Below, piece after piece: positions 34,345-43,924 of a stretch of DNA of 64,000 bases. The notes below the pieces were generated by a model. The model had not been told where the DNA came from. It was given only the letters and a program-made list of their open reading frames with translations, and made no database searches. Position 1 is the stretch's first letter. The number at the start of each line of letters is the position of its first letter. This stretch comes from Stanieria sp. NIES-3757 (GTDB lineage: Bacteria > Cyanobacteriota > Cyanobacteriia > Cyanobacteriales > Xenococcaceae): positions 4,951,640 through 5,015,639 of the forward strand of contig AP017375.1 in assembly GCA_002355455.1 (NCBI GenBank). The letters are read 5' to 3'. The position numbers were made by a program, and so were the translations under genes.

Positions 34345-34683
34345 ATGAAAAAAGCTGCTTTAATTATCTCCACTCTCGCTTTAGCTCTCTCTCCCGTAGC
34401 TGCATTTGCCCAACAAGCACAAAGTAATGTTCAAGCTGGTTCTAATGCTGCTGTAACTCAAGGTTATGGTAACTACACTGACCAAGCTGTTTCTAATGAC
34501 TTAACTCAAACTCAGTTAGATTTAGGCGGTTACGGAATCGATCCTCAAATTCAACAATCCGTACAAGCAGGTCAAAACCAAAGTGCTACTTCAGGTATCG
34601 GCAACGTGACTAACCAAGGTGTTTCTAATAGTGCCGACCAATTCCAATCTGATATTAATGTTCCTGCTTATCTTGGTTACTAA
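34345..34683 (+). CDS. Secreted curlin-like repeat protein, copy 1
   Basis: The 112-residue protein has a signal peptide MKKAALIISTLALALSPVAA with probable cleavage after AFA. The mature part (about 90 residues) is rich in Gln, Asn, Gly and Ser and consists of similar units: QAGSNAAVTQGYGNYTDQAV and QAGQNQSATSGIGNVTNQGV, separated by NDLTQTQLDLGGYGIDPQI. The QxGxN...QGxGNxTxQ pattern resembles curli amyloid repeats; this is a motif comparison, not a proven homology. The leader carries AGAGGT before the ATG and is shared with two paralogues at 52665 and 53470. It is likely exported, perhaps to the cell surface. Confidence 0.85.
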   Translation: MKKAALIISTLALALSPVAAFAQQAQSNVQAGSNAAVTQGYGNYTDQAVSNDLTQTQLDLGGYGIDPQIQQSVQAGQNQSATSGIGNVTNQGVSNSADQFQSDINVPAYLGY

Positions 34684-34717
34684 TAATTCAATATCGCTTT
34701 TCTGTATGTTGAACAAA

Positions 34718-34734
34718 GGGGCATTAATTGCCCC
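34718..34734 (+). terminator. Hairpin after curlin-like copy 1
   Basis: GGGGCA and TGCCCC form a 6-bp GC-rich stem with a five-base loop, 35 bp after the stop codon. No T-run follows directly. Copies 2 and 3 also have a strong hairpin at the same relative place. Confidence 0.5.
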
Positions 34735-34865
34735 AATCAGAATTATTAATTTTGTTACCAAAGTACCAATGCCAGCCAGTGTAACTAGCCAACGATAATT
34801 CCGTTTGGATTGATGAGATTTTTAATAATTATTGAGACGATCAAATCTAGACAGAATTTCTGGAG

Positions 34866-34935
34866 TATAGCGCGATCTCGCCAACGGCGAGGCACGTAGT
34901 GGTCAGGCTTCGCCTGGCGCGTACGTGATCGCTTA
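34866..34935. repeat. Palindrome-rich intergenic element
   Basis: This GC-rich stretch in AT-rich surroundings contains TCGCCAACGGCGA (stem TCGCC/GGCGA), GGTCAGGCTTCGCCTGGC and GCGCGTACGTGATCGC. A related unit occurs near 31590 (GTCAGCCTTCGGCTGG followed by GTACGCGCTCGC). It looks like a dispersed cyanobacterial repeat. Function unknown. Confidence 0.5.
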
Positions 34936-35331
34936 GTTTAATTCTGTTGTGGTTGATTTTTGTCTTGAGTCGATACTTAAAGCCCCAGCACCAGCGTAAA
35001 TAACCATCAACAATCCACCAATTAAACCAATATTTTTGAGAAAATCATTGACTTGGCTAGGGTCAGTGATGGGATTATGAAAGACTAGCGTAGCGGGAAT
35101 TAGAAATAAAATTAAAAGTATCGAACCAGCCTTGACTTGATAACCCAACAGTAAAGACAGACCGCCCAATAATTGAAATAAAACTGTAAAAAATAACAAA
35201 ATATTGGCAATGGGCAAGCCTTTGCTAGTCATCATCAGAACGGTACTATTAAATTCTAGAAGATGGCTAATACCAGCCTTAAGGAAAATTAGACAAAGAC
35301 AAATACGAGCAGCTAAAGGTAAATATTTCAT
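34933..35331 (-). CDS. DoxX-family membrane protein
   Basis: The 132-residue protein has four predicted membrane helices: LAARICLCLIFLKAGISHLL, IANILLFFTVLFQLLGGLSL, GSILLILFLIPATLVFHN and FLKNIGLIGGLLMVIYAGAG. The first helix with its GISHL motif and the overall size match the DoxX/YphA family. DoxX-like proteins have been linked to redox or thiol stress; the specific role here is unknown. Confidence 0.85.
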   Translation of the reverse strand: MKYLPLAARICLCLIFLKAGISHLLEFNSTVLMMTSKGLPIANILLFFTVLFQLLGGLSLLLGYQVKAGSILLILFLIPATLVFHNPITDPSQVNDFLKNIGLIGGLLMVIYAGAGALSIDSRQKSTTTELN

Positions 35332-35569
35332 CTTTTCAGCCTCAAGAAATCAGAATGTTTTAGATAGTAGTGTTGGGGCGTAAAAACCAATGACCTTCAA
35401 ACAAAAGCATTGCAGAATTTAGAGTTTGAATTATCTAAAACACTCGTAAGAAATTTTGCTTCAGTCGTTTAAGCTTTGATAGAGCATTCTACTTTTTACT
35501 TCAAGAGCGATCGCGAAATGCCTCAGCAAAGCTGAGGTCACTTTAATTGATTTTCCCAAACATTGATTT

Positions 35570-35935
35570 TTAAGCACGAGTCAGCAATTCTAAATTATGA
35601 CCATTGGGATCGTAAAAATAAAATCCGCGTCCTTCTTTTCGGTGGTTAATCTGTCCTTTATTCTGGTGCATTGGGTCACTACTATATTCAAGACCAGCCT
35701 CTCGTACCCGTTCGAAAATGACATCAAATTCTTCATCGCTCACATGAAACGCATAATGATGTGAGTCAAATTCGTCTTCATCAGCAAAGTCTAAGGTCAG
35801 CGTATCATTGACACGCACAGCAGCGAAGTGACCTACAGTTGACTCAACTTTTAGATCAAAAATACGTGCAAAGAACTCTGCTGATGCTTTTTTATCTCGT
35901 GCAGGTACGATGGTGTGATTTAAAGTAATCGTCAT
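35570..35935 (-). CDS. VOC-family (glyoxalase/dioxygenase-like) protein
   Basis: The 121-residue protein begins MTITLNHTIVPARDKKASAE and ends GRGFYFYDPNGHNLELLTRA, the typical VOC metal-binding closing strand with Glu. The start at 35933-35935 is chosen because AGGAGGTGTGAC stands directly before it; a longer frame upstream has no homologous look. His and Glu metal ligands (NHT and HNLELL) are present. The substrate is not predictable. Confidence 0.88.
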   Translation of the reverse strand: MTITLNHTIVPARDKKASAEFFARIFDLKVESTVGHFAAVRVNDTLTLDFADEDEFDSHHYAFHVSDEEFDVIFERVREAGLEYSSDPMHQNKGQINHRKEGRGFYFYDPNGHNLELLTRA

Positions 35936-36114
35936 GTCACACCTCCTAAATTTGGTTAAAGTGTTTTCTTCGATCTTATCTTTAAATTTTCTGCCCAAGT
36001 TGTTAGTTGAGAGCAAAACCACTTATTTTTTTTCTCAGATGGGTTTGTCATCTCTGGTTGTCGATAATAGTATTTTTGAAAAAGAGTACCAATATATAAT
36101 TCAGGTATAAAACA

Positions 36115-36756
36115 ATGGTAGAAGTTCAGAATCGATTAGCCATTAAGCAAAACTTACTCGAAGAGATCGCACAACTTAAGAAAAAACAAAAAACTCTGGT
36201 CGATTCCCCCATTACAAATTTAGAAATTCAGCCCGAGAAAGTCTCTGTTATTGAAACACTGACACTGGCTTTGGAAAAGTTAAACCCTTTCCCACGTCCT
36301 CTCTTGTATGCTAGTAGTCTACTTAACGGTGCTTGGTTATTACAGTACTCAACTGCTAGAGAAATTCGTTCCCTAAAACGTTTGCCTTTAGGATTTCAAG
36401 TCGGAAAAATCTATCAAATCATTGATGTTAATAATGCGTCTTTTGAAAATAAAGCGTGGGTACAACATAGTTCAAGTTTACTATCAGGTTATGTGAGGGT
36501 GACAGCTACCTTTGAACCTGCCAAACAAGGAGACGATCCCCTTCCTAATCAAAAAATTAATGTGGATTTTAAACAGCGTTTTTTAGGAGTCAATCAAATT
36601 TTAGGTATTAAAATAAAATTGTTTGATCCGATTAAAGTTGTCGAAGCCAGAAATCCTGCTGGTAGAATTCCCAGTCTGAATGTTACTTATATTGATGAAA
36701 CCATGAGAATTGGTCGAGGTGGCGATGGTAGTTTATTTATTTTGACCAAAGCTTGA
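36115..36756 (+). CDS. PAP/fibrillin family protein
   Basis: The 213-residue protein has a helical N-terminus (NRLAIKQNLLEEIAQLKKKQ), then the lipocalin-like PAP domain: LLYASSLLNGAWLLQYSTAR, LPLGFQVGKIYQIIDVNNAS and the closing LNVTYIDETMRIGRGGDGSL. Plastid lipid-associated proteins of this family bind lipids or quinones at thylakoids and plastoglobules and help in photoprotection. No signal peptide is seen. Confidence 0.88.
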   Translation: MVEVQNRLAIKQNLLEEIAQLKKKQKTLVDSPITNLEIQPEKVSVIETLTLALEKLNPFPRPLLYASSLLNGAWLLQYSTAREIRSLKRLPLGFQVGKIYQIIDVNNASFENKAWVQHSSSLLSGYVRVTATFEPAKQGDDPLPNQKINVDFKQRFLGVNQILGIKIKLFDPIKVVEARNPAGRIPSLNVTYIDETMRIGRGGDGSLFILTKA

Positions 36757-37142
36757 ATGTAAGCTAGTTGAGCGTTAAAAAAAATTTTTTAAACGACTCC
36801 TGTGTAGCTTGGGAACTCAAATTAATAGACGAAGAGAGAGTACATCTACATCATATAGATAGAAATCATGAGAATAATTCGATTAGAGAAAGCTGTGAGG
36901 ACTATTTGTCAGACAAAAGCTAGTTTTTTGGGAATCAATTCTAAAAGACTTGTAACGAGGTTTGAAGTTATTGTATTATGCTTTGAACACACAAAACAAA
37001 GTAGATTTGTTCCCTCTCAGCAAACCAGTTTCACGTAGCAACAGAGCGATAAGTAGCTCTAGAAGCTAGTATTCTGCGCTTGTAAAACTTTAAGAACAGA
37101 GCTGAATCAGAAAACTTTTTTGTCCTAGGGTAACGGTCAGTA
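36757..37142. other. Intergenic region without a supported gene
   Basis: These 386 bp between the PAP/fibrillin gene and a kinase gene hold one 56-codon open frame (36868-37038) without a Shine-Dalgarno or protein-like composition. No hairpin or promoter stood out. Confidence 0.4.
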
Positions 37143-38702
37143 ATGATTAATCTTGTTGGTCAAAGCTTACAAAATAGTAAGTATTTTCTTGAGCGAGAAT
37201 TAGGAAGAGGAAGTTTTGGTATTACTTATCTAGCTACCAATTTGGTTTTAGAGCGCGAGGTGGCAATCAAAATGCTCGCTCCTATTTGGAGACAAGATTC
37301 TAATTTGGCTGAATGGGTTGAGCAATTTCAAAAGGAAGCTAAAAGATTAGCTAAGTGTTCTCACCCTAATATTGTTCGAGTCCTTGATTTCTTTGTCGAA
37401 AATGGATATCCATACATTGTCATGGACTATATTCGGGGGCAAACTCTCGCTCAGATTGTTAGTGATGGCAATCCATTATCCGAAACTATCGCAATTGAGT
37501 ATATCAAACAGACTGGGAAAGCATTAAGCGCAGTTCACGGGCAAGCTCTGCTACTACACCAAGATGTCAAGCCGAACAATTTGATTTTATGTCCAGATAA
37601 CCAGCAGGTAATCTTGATTGACTTTGGTATTGCGCGGGAGTTTAAAGGCGAAAAGTTAACTAATTACAAGAATCTGCTTTCTGAAGGCTATGCACCTATC
37701 GAACAGTATCTGGTTGACTCACCAAAAACTATTGCGACCGATATTTATGGTTTGGCTGCTACTCTCTATACTCTTTTGACAGGTCAAATTCCACCTTCAG
37801 CAATATCGAGGGTTCACGGTTGTATTCTAGAACCTCCTTGCCAAATTCGCCCTGAATTAAGTCAGACAGTTAGTGAAGCTGTCATGTGGGGAATGGCATT
37901 AGCAGCAGAAAATCGTCCTAGTTGCGTATCTGAATGGTTAGCTAGGTTAACTACCGATTCTAATAAGGTGATCTTTCCTGTAAAATCAGCTTCGAGGAAA
38001 CTGGAAAATCCAATTTTAGGAACGTCTTTGTTGGGTCGAAAAATGGCTCTTTTGACGGGAACAACAGTTTTCGGGCTAGGAAGTTTATTGACAGTTGTTT
38101 TGACTAATGAGAATTTCCAAACCAAACAAACCATAGACAACAATAGCTCTTTTGCTCGTGAATCTTCTCAAGTTCAAATATCATCAGAGTCATCACAATT
38201 ATCACCACTACCGAGCCAAAAATTAGTTTCCGAGCAGAAATTGCCTGTTAATTCGGTATCTTCTTCTTTAAAATCTAATCTTCAAAATAATCAACCTCAA
38301 ACCAATTTAGATGTAGCCGAATCAGAATCAAGGATAAATCAAAAAAGCGATGCTAAATATCAAGAAGCAACTACAAGTGTTTCATCAAACCAAGAAAATC
38401 CAGCGCCACCATCTATTCCTTCTTCGGTTACTCCCCAGATTTTTGTAAACACCAAGACATCAGTTAACTCTAAGCCGGCTATTTTTACTTCGGGCAAGAA
38501 TAATCCTTCGATTCAAACACAAGAGCGGTCTAAACCTCAAATTTTTTCTAATTCTGCCTCAGTTTCTGTTCAAAATAGACAACCAGAAATTTTTAAGAAC
38601 CGAAAAGAGCAAAAAATACATAAAATTAAACCAACCAAGAAGTCTAAATTTATTGATAAGCGTCGATTAAAGATTCGTGCAACCAGAGGCAAGATGAAAT
38701 AA
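37143..38702 (+). CDS. Serine/threonine protein kinase with low-complexity C-terminus
   Basis: The 519-residue protein has an N-terminal Hanks-type kinase domain (about 10-270): glycine loop LGRGSFGITYLA, Lys in REVAIKML, catalytic loop LLHQDVKPNNLIL (HQD in place of HRD), DFGIA and APIEQY. A hydrophobic segment at about 298-320 (ALLTGTTVFGLGSLLTVVL) is likely a membrane anchor. The remaining 200 residues are Ser/Gln/Asn-rich with the repeated phrase PQIF/PEIF and a strongly basic end (KIKPTKKSKFIDKRR). This is the cyanobacterial SpkA-D-like layout. The substrate is unknown. Confidence 0.92.
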   Translation: MINLVGQSLQNSKYFLERELGRGSFGITYLATNLVLEREVAIKMLAPIWRQDSNLAEWVEQFQKEAKRLAKCSHPNIVRVLDFFVENGYPYIVMDYIRGQTLAQIVSDGNPLSETIAIEYIKQTGKALSAVHGQALLLHQDVKPNNLILCPDNQQVILIDFGIAREFKGEKLTNYKNLLSEGYAPIEQYLVDSPKTIATDIYGLAATLYTLLTGQIPPSAISRVHGCILEPPCQIRPELSQTVSEAVMWGMALAAENRPSCVSEWLARLTTDSNKVIFPVKSASRKLENPILGTSLLGRKMALLTGTTVFGLGSLLTVVLTNENFQTKQTIDNNSSFARESSQVQISSESSQLSPLPSQKLVSEQKLPVNSVSSSLKSNLQNNQPQTNLDVAESESRINQKSDAKYQEATTSVSSNQENPAPPSIPSSVTPQIFVNTKTSVNSKPAIFTSGKNNPSIQTQERSKPQIFSNSASVSVQNRQPEIFKNRKEQKIHKIKPTKKSKFIDKRRLKIRATRGKMK

Positions 38703-38743
38703 TTTTACAGCAGAGGAAAGCCCCCGCGCTTCATTGATGGGAT

Positions 38744-39781
38744 TTAACTAATCTTGTCCAGAGAATGCGATCGCATCAACTCAGTGAGATTTTGATTGCC
38801 TGTACAAAATAAAACTGTTTTAATTTCAGCAATCAATAACTGCACTAATTCATCCAAAGCGGTAGGAGAATCAGAAGCTGCTTGTAAAAAGGGAAAAGCC
38901 AAACCTGCCAAATCTGCCCCAAGAGCGATCGCTTTGGCTACTTCCACCCCATCTCGTAAACCACCCGAAGCAATCAAAGGAATATCGGGATAGTTGTGAC
39001 GAATCTCGACTAAACAATCTGCTGTAGGTAAACCCCAATCAGCAAAGGTTTTCCCCAATCTTCTCTGTAAATTATTTTCTGCTCTTTCACTTTCTACTTT
39101 TGCCCAAGAAGTACCTCCTGCACCAGCAACATCGATCGCAACTACTCCCGCTTCGAGCAATTTTCCTGCCATCGATGCAGAAATTCCGTTACCTACTTCC
39201 TTAGCAATGACAGGAACAGAAATTTGATCGCATAGCTGATGGATTTTATCGAGTAAACCTTTAAAATTAGTGTCGCCTTTCGGTTGAATACATTCTTGAA
39301 GAGGATTGAGATGAAGAATAAGTGCATCAGCTTCAAGGATCTCTACCACACGCAAACACTGCTCTAAACCATAGGTATAATTAAGCTGTACTGCACCGAG
39401 ATTCGCCAAGAGTAAGGCATCAGGGGCAAGCGATCGCACTGCAAAAGTATCTACCACGTCAGGGTTTTCTACTGCCACTCGTTGCGAACCAACCCCCATC
39501 GCTAAACGATAATTTTGGGCTACTTCTGCCAAACGATAGTTAATCATTTTGGCTGCTTCCGTACCGCCAGTCATAGAAGAAATCAACAGAGGCGCACCCA
39601 ACTGTTTACCCAAAAAACTTGTTTCGATCTCGATTTCTGTAAAATCTAATTCTGGCAAACAACAGTGAATAAAACGGTACTTGTCAAAACCGTTCGTCAC
39701 ACGCTCAAATTGTACATCTTCTTCCAAACAAATTCGCAAATGATCTGCTTTGCGTGTCTGGGTATTAGTTATTGTCGTCAC
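38744..39781 (-). CDS. fni: Type 2 isopentenyl-diphosphate delta-isomerase
   Basis: The 345-residue protein shows [75 protein letters not shown] and the FMN phosphate-binding [20 protein letters not shown]. It interconverts IPP and DMAPP using FMN and NADPH, feeding carotenoid, phytol and quinone synthesis; dxs of the same pathway is also in this window. The start is GTG (39779-39781), overlapping the pyrR 3' end by 17 bp. Confidence 0.95.
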   Translation of the reverse strand: MTTITNTQTRKADHLRICLEEDVQFERVTNGFDKYRFIHCCLPELDFTEIEIETSFLGKQLGAPLLISSMTGGTEAAKMINYRLAEVAQNYRLAMGVGSQRVAVENPDVVDTFAVRSLAPDALLLANLGAVQLNYTYGLEQCLRVVEILEADALILHLNPLQECIQPKGDTNFKGLLDKIHQLCDQISVPVIAKEVGNGISASMAGKLLEAGVVAIDVAGAGGTSWAKVESERAENNLQRRLGKTFADWGLPTADCLVEIRHNYPDIPLIASGGLRDGVEVAKAIALGADLAGLAFPFLQAASDSPTALDELVQLLIAEIKTVLFCTGNQNLTELMRSHSLDKIS

Positions 39782-40313
39782 CTCTAATCAATTCCACTCC
39801 ATCTCTACCATCTACACTTTGCAGATAGACTTTAACTTGTTCTTCTTTGGCAGTTGGTAATTTTTTACCAGTAAAATCAGGATGAATTGGTAATTCTCGA
39901 TGCCCCCGATCTACTAATACCACTAACCTGATCGATTCTGGTCGACCATATTCTGTAACTGCATTGAGAGCAGCGCGAATAGTACGACCTTTATAGATTA
40001 CATCATCTACTAATACTACGGTTTTGCCAGTTAAATCTACAGGAATTTTAGTTTTTTCAGGAGTACGGACACTGATTTTATCTAAATCATCTCGATAAAA
40101 AGTAATATCGATCGCTCCAATTGGCACTTTAATGTTTTCTAACATCTCGATTTGCTGTGCCAATAGATTGGCAAGAGAAGCTCCTCTAGTATAAATACCA
40201 AGCAAAACTATTTCACTCAGATTACCAGATTTTTCGACGATCTCGGAAGCCAGACGAGTCAAAGTACGACGAATTTCTTCAGCAGAGAGAATCTCAACAA
40301 CCCTAACAGGCAT
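39765..40313 (-). CDS. pyrR: PyrR bifunctional regulator/uracil phosphoribosyltransferase
   Basis: The 182-residue protein begins [20 protein letters not shown] and has the PRPP-binding motif [20 protein letters not shown] plus [20 protein letters not shown], the PyrR-type block. In other bacteria PyrR binds pyr mRNA and also makes UMP from uracil; whether it regulates RNA in cyanobacteria is not visible. It overlaps fni by 17 bp, an operon-like pair. Confidence 0.93.
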   Translation of the reverse strand: MPVRVVEILSAEEIRRTLTRLASEIVEKSGNLSEIVLLGIYTRGASLANLLAQQIEMLENIKVPIGAIDITFYRDDLDKISVRTPEKTKIPVDLTGKTVVLVDDVIYKGRTIRAALNAVTEYGRPESIRLVVLVDRGHRELPIHPDFTGKKLPTAKEEQVKVYLQSVDGRDGVELIRGDDNN

Positions 40314-40484
40314 TTTTTTGGTGATCTTAAATTGTGTTTTGAATAATCATATCGAACAAAATTATTTTAGTGGTGTAACTAGGTTAAGTACACATAACTA
40401 CACAATCCTGACCACTATTGATAACTCACGTGATGGTAAGCTAGCAATTGCGCTAAAAAATGCTTATAAGAAGGTCAAACTAGT

Positions 40485-41549
40485 ATGACAGGTTCACCAG
40501 AAACTCCTTTATTATTACGTGCTGCTCGTGGTGAAGTATTAGATCGTCCTCCTGTTTGGATGATGCGTCAAGCGGGTAGATATATGAAAGTATATAGAGA
40601 TTTACGGGATAAGTACCCAGGATTTCGGGAAAGATCGGAAAATCCTGAGATTGCTATTGAAATTTCTTTGCAACCCTGGCGAGCATTTCAACCCGATGGG
40701 GTGATTATGTTTTCTGATATTCTAACTCCTCTACCAGGAATTGGTATTGATTTTGATATTGTTGAAAGTAAAGGTCCTTTATTTGAAACTCCTATTCGTA
40801 CTCAAGCACAAGTAGATCGATTACATCCTCTCAATCCAGATGAATCTTTACCTTTTATCAAAACTATTTTGCAAAGTTTACGTGCTGAAGTTGGGAATCA
40901 ATCGACTGTTTTAGGTTTTGTTGGTGCGCCTTGGACTTTAGCTGCTTACGCAATTGAGGGTAAAAGTTCCAAAAATTATTCCGTGATCAAAGGAATGGCA
41001 TTTTCTGAACCTGCGATGTTACATCAGTTTCTGAGTAAATTAGCAGATGCGATCGCAAATTATGTGCGTTATCAAATCGATTGTGGCGCGCAGGTAGTTC
41101 AAATGTTCGATTCATGGGCAGGAGAATTAAGTCCCCAAGATTATGAAGTTTTTGCTCTACCCTATCAACAGCAAGTAGTTCGTCAAGTTAAAGAAACTCA
41201 TCCCGACACACCTTTAATTCTTTATATCAGTGGCAGTGCTGGTGTTTTAGAAAGAATGGGTAAGTCTGGAGTAGATCTTGTCAGTGTCGACTGGACAGTT
41301 GACATGGCAGAAGCTAGACAGAGATTAGGCAAAGACATGAATGTTCAAGGTAATATCGATCCTGGTGTCTTATTTGGTTCACACGATTTTATTCGTCAAC
41401 GTATTTTAGATACAATTCGCAAAGCAGGAAATCGGGGTCATATTCTCAATTTGGGACATGGAGTTTTAGTCGGTACTCCTGAAGATAATGTTCGTTTCTT
41501 TTTTGAAACTGCCAAACAAGCGGATCAACTAATGGCTGTTCATGCCTAA
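40485..41549 (+). CDS. hemE: Uroporphyrinogen decarboxylase
   Basis: The 354-residue protein shows the HemE signature [39 protein letters not shown] with the catalytic Asp, [28 protein letters not shown] and [13 protein letters not shown]. It decarboxylates uroporphyrinogen III to coproporphyrinogen III on the way to haem and chlorophyll. The gene stands alone, divergent from pyrR. Confidence 0.96.
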   Translation: MTGSPETPLLLRAARGEVLDRPPVWMMRQAGRYMKVYRDLRDKYPGFRERSENPEIAIEISLQPWRAFQPDGVIMFSDILTPLPGIGIDFDIVESKGPLFETPIRTQAQVDRLHPLNPDESLPFIKTILQSLRAEVGNQSTVLGFVGAPWTLAAYAIEGKSSKNYSVIKGMAFSEPAMLHQFLSKLADAIANYVRYQIDCGAQVVQMFDSWAGELSPQDYEVFALPYQQQVVRQVKETHPDTPLILYISGSAGVLERMGKSGVDLVSVDWTVDMAEARQRLGKDMNVQGNIDPGVLFGSHDFIRQRILDTIRKAGNRGHILNLGHGVLVGTPEDNVRFFFETAKQADQLMAVHA

Positions 41550-41709
41550 GTTTAAGTAAAACACGAAAAGAAAAAGAGATCAGGCTGGTTAGTCGAAGTT
41601 AGAATTATACATTTAGAATTTAGTGCTTTTAAAATAAAGCAAATCTGAACTCTTGGTTTAATTTTACGTCGATCTATTAGCTTAATTTCTTTTTTCTTTT
41701 GTAATTGCC

Positions 41710-42684
41710 ATGAAGCGAATTTTTATTACGGGTGCGAGTGGGTGTATCGGACACTATATTACAGAGAGGTTAATTCAAGAAACAAACCACGAATTATTTT
41801 TACTAGTTAGAAATCCTGATAAATTAAAATTTGATTATCAAGCTCGTTCGAGAATTCATATTCTTCAAGGCGATCTACAAGAGATTGAAAAGTATCGAGA
41901 TTTATTATCTAATCAGATTAATATTGCTATTTTAATCGCTACTGCTTGGGGTGGAGCAAAAGAATCTTATGACATTAATGTCATGAAAACTCTTGCTTTA
42001 TTAAACATGCTTAATCCCGAAATTTGCAAGCAAGTAATTTATTTTTCAACAGCTAGTATTTTAGACCGCAATGGTCAACTTTTACCTGAAGCGGAACAGT
42101 ATGGTACAGATTATATTCGTACTAAATATCAATGTTTTACTAAATTATCCGAGTTAGAAATAGCAGAAAAAATTATTTCGGTATTTCCTACCTTAGTAGT
42201 GGGAGGAAATGAAAATAAACCTGTATCTCATCTTTCTTCCGGTTTGCCAGAAGTATTCCGTTGGATTGATTTAATTCGTTGGTTAAAAGCCGATGGCAGT
42301 TTTCATTTTATCCATGCCCAAGATATTGCAACTATAGTTAGTTATTTAGTAGCTAATCCTCAAGTAAACTTAAGTCAATGGCAACAAAAAAAAGGAATCA
42401 AAAAATTAGTTTTAGGTAATCAACCTACCACGATTAATGAAGCGATCGCAGAAATATGTCATTATTTAAATAAAAGAATTTATGGACGCATTCCTCTTTC
42501 CATTGGATTAGCTAATCTTTTAATTAAAGTTTTTAAGATTCAGATGGATTCTTGGAGTAAATTTTCTTTAGAATATCGTCATTTTATCTATCAAAATTCT
42601 GTCAATCCTGCTACTTTTGGTTTAGAAAATTACTGCTCAACAATTCCAGATATTCTTAAAGTTTCTGACATTAGAGCCAAGTAA
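41710..42684 (+). CDS. NAD-dependent epimerase/dehydratase family protein
   Basis: The 324-residue protein starts with the Rossmann motif IFITGASGCIGHYITERLIQ, followed by GDLQE, then YFSTASILDRNG and YIRTKYQCFTK, a YxxxK-like pair of extended SDR enzymes (Tyr in DYIRTKYQ, roughly residue 138-144). It is a sugar-nucleotide or cofactor-modifying SDR of unknown substrate. It lies 160 bp after hemE in the same direction. Confidence 0.87.
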   Translation: MKRIFITGASGCIGHYITERLIQETNHELFLLVRNPDKLKFDYQARSRIHILQGDLQEIEKYRDLLSNQINIAILIATAWGGAKESYDINVMKTLALLNMLNPEICKQVIYFSTASILDRNGQLLPEAEQYGTDYIRTKYQCFTKLSELEIAEKIISVFPTLVVGGNENKPVSHLSSGLPEVFRWIDLIRWLKADGSFHFIHAQDIATIVSYLVANPQVNLSQWQQKKGIKKLVLGNQPTTINEAIAEICHYLNKRIYGRIPLSIGLANLLIKVFKIQMDSWSKFSLEYRHFIYQNSVNPATFGLENYCSTIPDILKVSDIRAK

Positions 42685-42767
42685 GTTATTAAATTTTTTG
42701 AGTGTTTCGTGCTATTTTGCATTACAACTTGGTATAAGTAAGCTAGGATACGACGAATGTAGCTACT

Positions 42768-43868
42768 GTGGACTATCTATCAGAGATATTACCAGGAACT
42801 TTAATCGAACGACGCTACCGAGTTAAAAAAATTCTAGGACAAGGTGGAATGGGTCGTGCCTACTTAGTAGCAGACGAACAACGTTTTAACAAGCTTTGTG
42901 TGCTTAAAGAGTTCGCTCCGCAAGATTTAGAAGCAAATTTTGTTAATAAATCGCGAGAATTGTTTGAAAGAGAAGCAAGAGTCTTAAATAAAATCAATCA
43001 TCCCCAAATTCCTGAGTTTTTAGGCTGTTTTACCGAATCAGGACGATTATTACTGGTACAAGAGTATATTGATGGTTATACCTATGCCCAATTACTACAA
43101 CAACGGCAACAAGAAGGAAAAACTTTTTTAGAAACTGAAGTAATTCAATGGCTTAAAGATTTACTACCAGTATTAAGTTACATCCACGCTCATAATATTA
43201 TTCATCGTGATATTAGTCCTGATAATGTTATGCTTCCTTTTGGCTCAAACAAGCCAATGCTGATTGATTTTGGTCTAGTTAATAGACAAGCTATTACTCA
43301 ACTAACTTCTTCTTCTAATTTGCCACAAGCACCAACGGCTGTAGGGAAAATTGGTTATTCTCCAAGCGAACAAATTAATGAAGGCAAATACTATTTTAAT
43401 AGTGATCTTTATGCCTTAGCTGTTACTGCTTTAGTCTTATTAATTGGTAAACATCCTCAAACTTTTTTTGATAATTTTAAGCTGAAATGGTATTGGCGAG
43501 ATTTTGTGACCGTAGGAGAAGATTTTGGAAATATTCTTGATAAAATGCTAGCAAGAATTCCTCAAGATCGTTATCAAACGGCTCAAGAAGTTTTAATTGC
43601 TTTATCAACAATTTATCCTGATAATTATTCTTTTGCTTCCTTAACTCCAACAACTTTTCTAGAACCTTGTCCTAGTAGTCAAGATGAAGATTACCCTTTT
43701 GAAACTACAGTTGATTCAATTAAAAATAAAACTAAATCAACTAAAATATTTGCCTTAATTTGTTTATTAGTTTTTGTAATTAGCTTGATGTTGCTTTGGC
43801 AGTCTCCTTATATTAATGGCTTATGTAATATGCTTAATAATTGTGTAGAAAAAAGAGATTTAGAATAG
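42768..43868 (+). CDS. Serine/threonine protein kinase with C-terminal membrane anchor
   Basis: The 366-residue protein begins at GTG 42768 (MDYLSEILPGTLIERRYRVK). The kinase domain includes the glycine loop ILGQGGMGRAYLVAD, Lys in CVLKEFAP, the catalytic loop HNIIHRDISPDNVML, DFGLVN and an activation segment ending GYSPSEQ. A single hydrophobic helix near the C-terminus (IFALICLLVFVISLMLLW) would anchor it with the kinase in the cytosol. It is the second Hanks-type kinase in the window. Confidence 0.92.
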   Translation: MDYLSEILPGTLIERRYRVKKILGQGGMGRAYLVADEQRFNKLCVLKEFAPQDLEANFVNKSRELFEREARVLNKINHPQIPEFLGCFTESGRLLLVQEYIDGYTYAQLLQQRQQEGKTFLETEVIQWLKDLLPVLSYIHAHNIIHRDISPDNVMLPFGSNKPMLIDFGLVNRQAITQLTSSSNLPQAPTAVGKIGYSPSEQINEGKYYFNSDLYALAVTALVLLIGKHPQTFFDNFKLKWYWRDFVTVGEDFGNILDKMLARIPQDRYQTAQEVLIALSTIYPDNYSFASLTPTTFLEPCPSSQDEDYPFETTVDSIKNKTKSTKIFALICLLVFVISLMLLWQSPYINGLCNMLNNCVEKRDLE

Positions 43869-43924
43869 TGATCACAAAAGCTTTAAATTACAACATCAAT
43901 ATAATAAATGTTTTGAAATTATGG

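Noticed and set aside
36868-37038. 56-codon ORF upstream of the kinase gene
   Set aside because: No Shine-Dalgarno, no protein-like pattern, and it sits in an otherwise featureless spacer.
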